Source: Xanthobacteraceae bacterium (GTDB lineage: Bacteria > Pseudomonadota > Alphaproteobacteria > Rhizobiales > Xanthobacteraceae). Taken from it: a stretch of DNA of 64,000 nt. Both the position numbers and the translations under genes were made by a program. The stretch covers positions 1 through 64,000 of the forward strand of contig JASHOR010000041.1 in the NCBI GenBank assembly GCA_030041005.1. Reading direction: 5' to 3'. Shown here in pieces: positions 61,331-64,000 of this stretch. A model generated the notes under the pieces. The model saw only the letters and a list, made by a program, of their open reading frames with translations. It ran no database searches and was not told the DNA's origin. The first letter of the stretch is position 1, and every line of letters begins with the position of its first letter.

Positions 61331-64000
61331 ATGCAAGCGCCCGAAAAAATCGTCGGCTCGACTGACGCCAACGGTTCGCCGCTCGCGGTGTCCAATGCGG
61401 ACCATGGACTGAACGGCGATGCCCCCGGGCTGTCGGAGCTTCTGCATGCCCTGCAGGCGATGCGGGTCGGGGATTTCTCGGTGCGTATGGGCGGCGATCG
61501 CGTCGGCCTCATGGGCAAGATCGCCGACACGTTCAACGAGATCGTCGGCACCAACCAGCGCATGGCCAAGCAGCTCGAACTTGTCGGCCAGGTCGTCGGC
61601 CGCGACGGGCGCACCCGCCAGCGCGTGCGCCTCGGCCTGTCCGACGGCGCCTGGGGCGACATGGAATCTTCGGTCAACTCGCTCATCGACGACCTGCTGT
61701 GGCCCACAACGGAAGTGACCCGCGCCATCGCCGCGGTGGCGCAGGGCGATCTCTTGCGCACGGTGAGTCTCGACGTCGACGGCCGCCCGCTCAAGGGCGA
61801 ATTCCTGCGCTCGGCCGAGATCGTCAACACGATGATCAAACAGCTCAACGTGTTCACGTCGGAGGTGACGCGCGTCGCCCGCGAGGTCGGCACCGAAGGC
61901 AAGCTCGGCGGCCAGGCGCAGGTCGGCGGCGTCACCGGCGTGTGGAAGGATTTGACCGAGAGCGTCAACTCCATGGCCTCCAACCTCACCGCGCAGGTGC
62001 GCAACATCGCCGAGGTGACGATCGCGGTGGCCAACGGCGACCTGTCGAAGAAGATCACCGTCGACGTGCGCGGCGAAATCCTGCAGCTCAAGGAAGCCAT
62101 CAACACGATGGTGGACCAGCTCCGCTCGTTTGCTTCGGAAGTCACCCGCGTCGCCCGCGAGGTCGGCACTGACGGCAAGCTCGGCGGCCAGGCCATCGTG
62201 CCGGGCGTTGCCGGCACCTGGAAGGATTTGACCGACTCGGTCAACGCCATGTGCGGTAACCTTACCGACCAGGTGCGCAACATCGCCCACGTGACCACGG
62301 CGGTCGCCCGCGGCGACCTGTCGCGCAAGATCACGGTGGACGTGCGCGGCGAGATTCTCGAACTGAAAGACACCATCAACACGATGGTGGACCAGCTCAA
62401 CGGCTTCGCCTCGGAAGTCACCCGCGTCGCCCGCGAAGTCGGCACCGAAGGCAAGCTCGGCGGCCAGGCGCAAGTGCCCGGCGTCGCCGGCACCTGGAAG
62501 GACCTCACCGACAGCGTCAACTCGATGGCCGGCAACCTGACCGCGCAGGTCCGCAACATCGCCGACGTCGCTACCGCCATCGCCGGCGGCGACCTGTCGA
62601 AGAAGATCACGGTCAACGTCAGCGGCGAGATTTTGCAGCTCAAGGAAACCATCAACACGATGGTCGACCAGCTCAACGCGTTCGCCGGCGAGGTCACCCG
62701 CGTCGCCCGCGAGGTCGGTACCGAAGGGCGGCTCGGCGGCCAGGCCAACGTGCTCGGCGTCGCCGGCACCTGGAAGGACTTGACCGACTCGGTGAACTCG
62801 ATGGCGTCGAACCTCACTGCCCAGGTTCGCAACATCGCCGAAGTGTCAACCGCCATCGCCTCGGGCGACCTGTCGAAGAAGATCACGGTCGACGTGCGCG
62901 GCGAAATCGCCGAGTTGAAAGATACGATCAACACGATGGTGGACCAGCTCAACGCCTTCGCCGGCGAGGTGACGCGCGTCGCGCGCGAAGTCGGCACCGA
63001 AGGCAAGCTCGGCGGTCAGGCTTTGGTGCGCGGCGTTGCCGGCACTTGGAAGGATTTGACCGACAGCGTCAACTTCATGGCCTCGAACCTCACCGGCCAG
63101 GTCCGCAACATCGCCGAAGTGGCGACCGCGGTCGCGCGCGGCGACCTGTCGCGCAAGATCACGGTGGACGTGCGCGGCGAAATTCTCGAGCTGAAAGACA
63201 CGCTCAATACCATGGTTGACCAGCTCAACGCGTTCGCCGCCGAGGTGACGCGCGTCGCCCGCGAAGTTGGCACCGAAGGCAAGCTCGGCGGCCAGGCCAA
63301 CGTGCCGGGCGTCGGCGGCACCTGGAAGGATTTGACCGACTCGGTCAACTCGATGGCGTCGAACCTGACCGGCCAGGTCCGCAACATCGCCGAGGTGGCG
63401 ACCGCCATCGCCGGCGGCGACCTGTCGCGCAAGATCACGGTGGACGTGCGCGGCGAAATCCTTCAGCTCAAAGAGACGCTCAACACCATGGTTGACCAGC
63501 TCAACCGCTTCGCCGGCGAGGTGACGCGCGTTGCCCGCGAGGTCGGCACCGAAGGCCGCCTCGGCGGCCAGGCCAACGTGCCCGGCGTCGCCGGCACCTG
63601 GAAGGATTTGACCGACAGCGTCAATTCGATGGCCGGCAACCTGACCGCGCAGGTCCGCAACATCGCCGAAGTGACCACCGCGGTCGCCCGCGGCGACCTG
63701 TCGCGCAAGATCACCGTGGACGTGAAAGGCGAGATTCTGGAGCTGAAGAACACCATCAACACGATGGCCGACCAGCTCAACGCCTTCGCCTCGGAAGTGA
63801 CCCGCGTGGCGCGCGAGGTCGGCACCGAAGGCAAGCTCGGCGGTCAGGCCCAGGTGCCCGGCGTCGCCGGCACCTGGAAGGACTTGACCGACAACGTCAA
63901 CTTCATGGCGTCGAACCTGACCGCGCAGGTGCGCAACATCGCCGAGGTGGCGACCGCCATTGCCGGCGGCGACCTGTCGAAGAAGATCACGGTCGACGTG
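61331..64000 (+). CDS. giant HAMP-repeat signalling protein, 3' end outside window
   Basis: The visible 890 codons start at an ATG after GGAGATAG. The first 85 residues hold a diverged HAMP-like unit ([20 protein letters not shown]). From about residue 86 there are repeats of 92 residues, and from 61862 onward the DNA unit is exactly 276 bases, with starts at 61862, 62138, 62414, 62690, 62966, 63242, 63518 and 63794. Each unit reads [30 protein letters not shown] and [11 protein letters not shown]. No membrane segment is present, so it is cytosolic. Such arrays are known in hybrid histidine kinases (as in fungal Nik1/Os-1 types) whose kinase and receiver domains would lie beyond the edge. Confidence 0.85.
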   Translation, partial: MQAPEKIVGSTDANGSPLAVSNADHGLNGDAPGLSELLHALQAMRVGDFSVRMGGDRVGLMGKIADTFNEIVGTNQRMAKQLELVGQVVGRDGRTRQRVRLGLSDGAWGDMESSVNSLIDDLLWPTTEVTRAIAAVAQGDLLRTVSLDVDGRPLKGEFLRSAEIVNTMIKQLNVFTSEVTRVAREVGTEGKLGGQAQVGGVTGVWKDLTESVNSMASNLTAQVRNIAEVTIAVANGDLSKKITVDVRGEILQLKEAINTMVDQLRSFASEVTRVAREVGTDGKLGGQAIVPGVAGTWKDLTDSVNAMCGNLTDQVRNIAHVTTAVARGDLSRKITVDVRGEILELKDTINTMVDQLNGFASEVTRVAREVGTEGKLGGQAQVPGVAGTWKDLTDSVNSMAGNLTAQVRNIADVATAIAGGDLSKKITVNVSGEILQLKETINTMVDQLNAFAGEVTRVAREVGTEGRLGGQANVLGVAGTWKDLTDSVNSMASNLTAQVRNIAEVSTAIASGDLSKKITVDVRGEIAELKDTINTMVDQLNAFAGEVTRVAREVGTEGKLGGQALVRGVAGTWKDLTDSVNFMASNLTGQVRNIAEVATAVARGDLSRKITVDVRGEILELKDTLNTMVDQLNAFAAEVTRVAREVGTEGKLGGQANVPGVGGTWKDLTDSVNSMASNLTGQVRNIAEVATAIAGGDLSRKITVDVRGEILQLKETLNTMVDQLNRFAGEVTRVAREVGTEGRLGGQANVPGVAGTWKDLTDSVNSMAGNLTAQVRNIAEVTTAVARGDLSRKITVDVKGEILELKNTINTMADQLNAFASEVTRVAREVGTEGKLGGQAQVPGVAGTWKDLTDNVNFMASNLTAQVRNIAEVATAIAGGDLSKKITVDV

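Noticed and set aside
61294-63438. Very long open frames on the minus strand opposite the HAMP-repeat gene
   Set aside because: They are antisense by-products of the 276-bp repeat, whose length is a multiple of three; the plus-strand translation has clear HAMP motifs and a ribosome site, the minus one has neither.

Overview
The window is high-GC DNA packed with catabolic enzymes and solute importers. Codon usage, the importer mix (two Liv-type ABC systems, two NMT1/sulfonate-type ABC systems, one TRAP system), Rieske oxygenases without dedicated reductases, and palindromic intergenic repeats of the kind common in Bradyrhizobium and Rhodopseudomonas relatives all point to an alphaproteobacterium of the Hyphomicrobiales (Nitrobacteraceae/Xanthobacteraceae-like). 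No rRNA, functional tRNA, CRISPR array, transposase or integrase was seen.

Layout. (1) 1-6892, minus strand: a tightly coupled operon for aerobic CoA-dependent 2-aminobenzoate (anthranilate) breakdown. It encodes the two-part FAD/OYE monooxygenase-reductase, an SDR dehydrogenase, a MarR regulator, an enoyl-CoA hydratase, an acyl-CoA dehydrogenase and the CoA ligase, which runs off the left edge. A 26-bp AT-rich palindrome lies in the divergent promoter it shares with a ThDP enzyme (7081-8736). (2) 8860-16451: an NMT1-type ABC importer, a Rieske oxygenase alpha/beta pair, an MHS-type MFS transporter and a TauD-like dioxygenase. (3) 16467-25845: a frameshifted DUF4160 gene with DUF2442, an epimerase-GNAT-DapA cassette, a low-GC Tat-signal cytochrome P450 flanked by fragments of neighbouring genes, and small stress/accessory genes. 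(4) 26021-35633, minus strand: a Liv importer followed upstream by a Pht5-like protein, a Rieske alpha/beta pair and a glutamine-synthetase-like ligase. This arrangement resembles aniline dioxygenase systems. (5) 35788-45957: class II aldolase, acyl-CoA synthetase, a membrane-anchored hydrolase, a MetE-like protein, a second NMT1-type ABC importer and a triple-RidA protein. (6) 45967-54354: a second Liv importer with a LivM-LivG fusion, then a flavin monooxygenase and a second ThDP enzyme. (7) 54547-64000: a DegP-type protease, an orphan membrane-fusion protein, a TRAP importer, a 15-bp minisatellite, and the start of a giant protein made of 92-residue HAMP repeats that continues past the right edge.

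The strongest leads are the GS-like/Rieske/Pht5 operon as a candidate amide-activated aromatic-amine oxygenase system, two palindromic repeats that seem to sit in frame inside enzyme genes, the Tat-exported P450 and the mosaic DNA around it, and the triple RidA protein. All family assignments are by motif reading; no database search was run.
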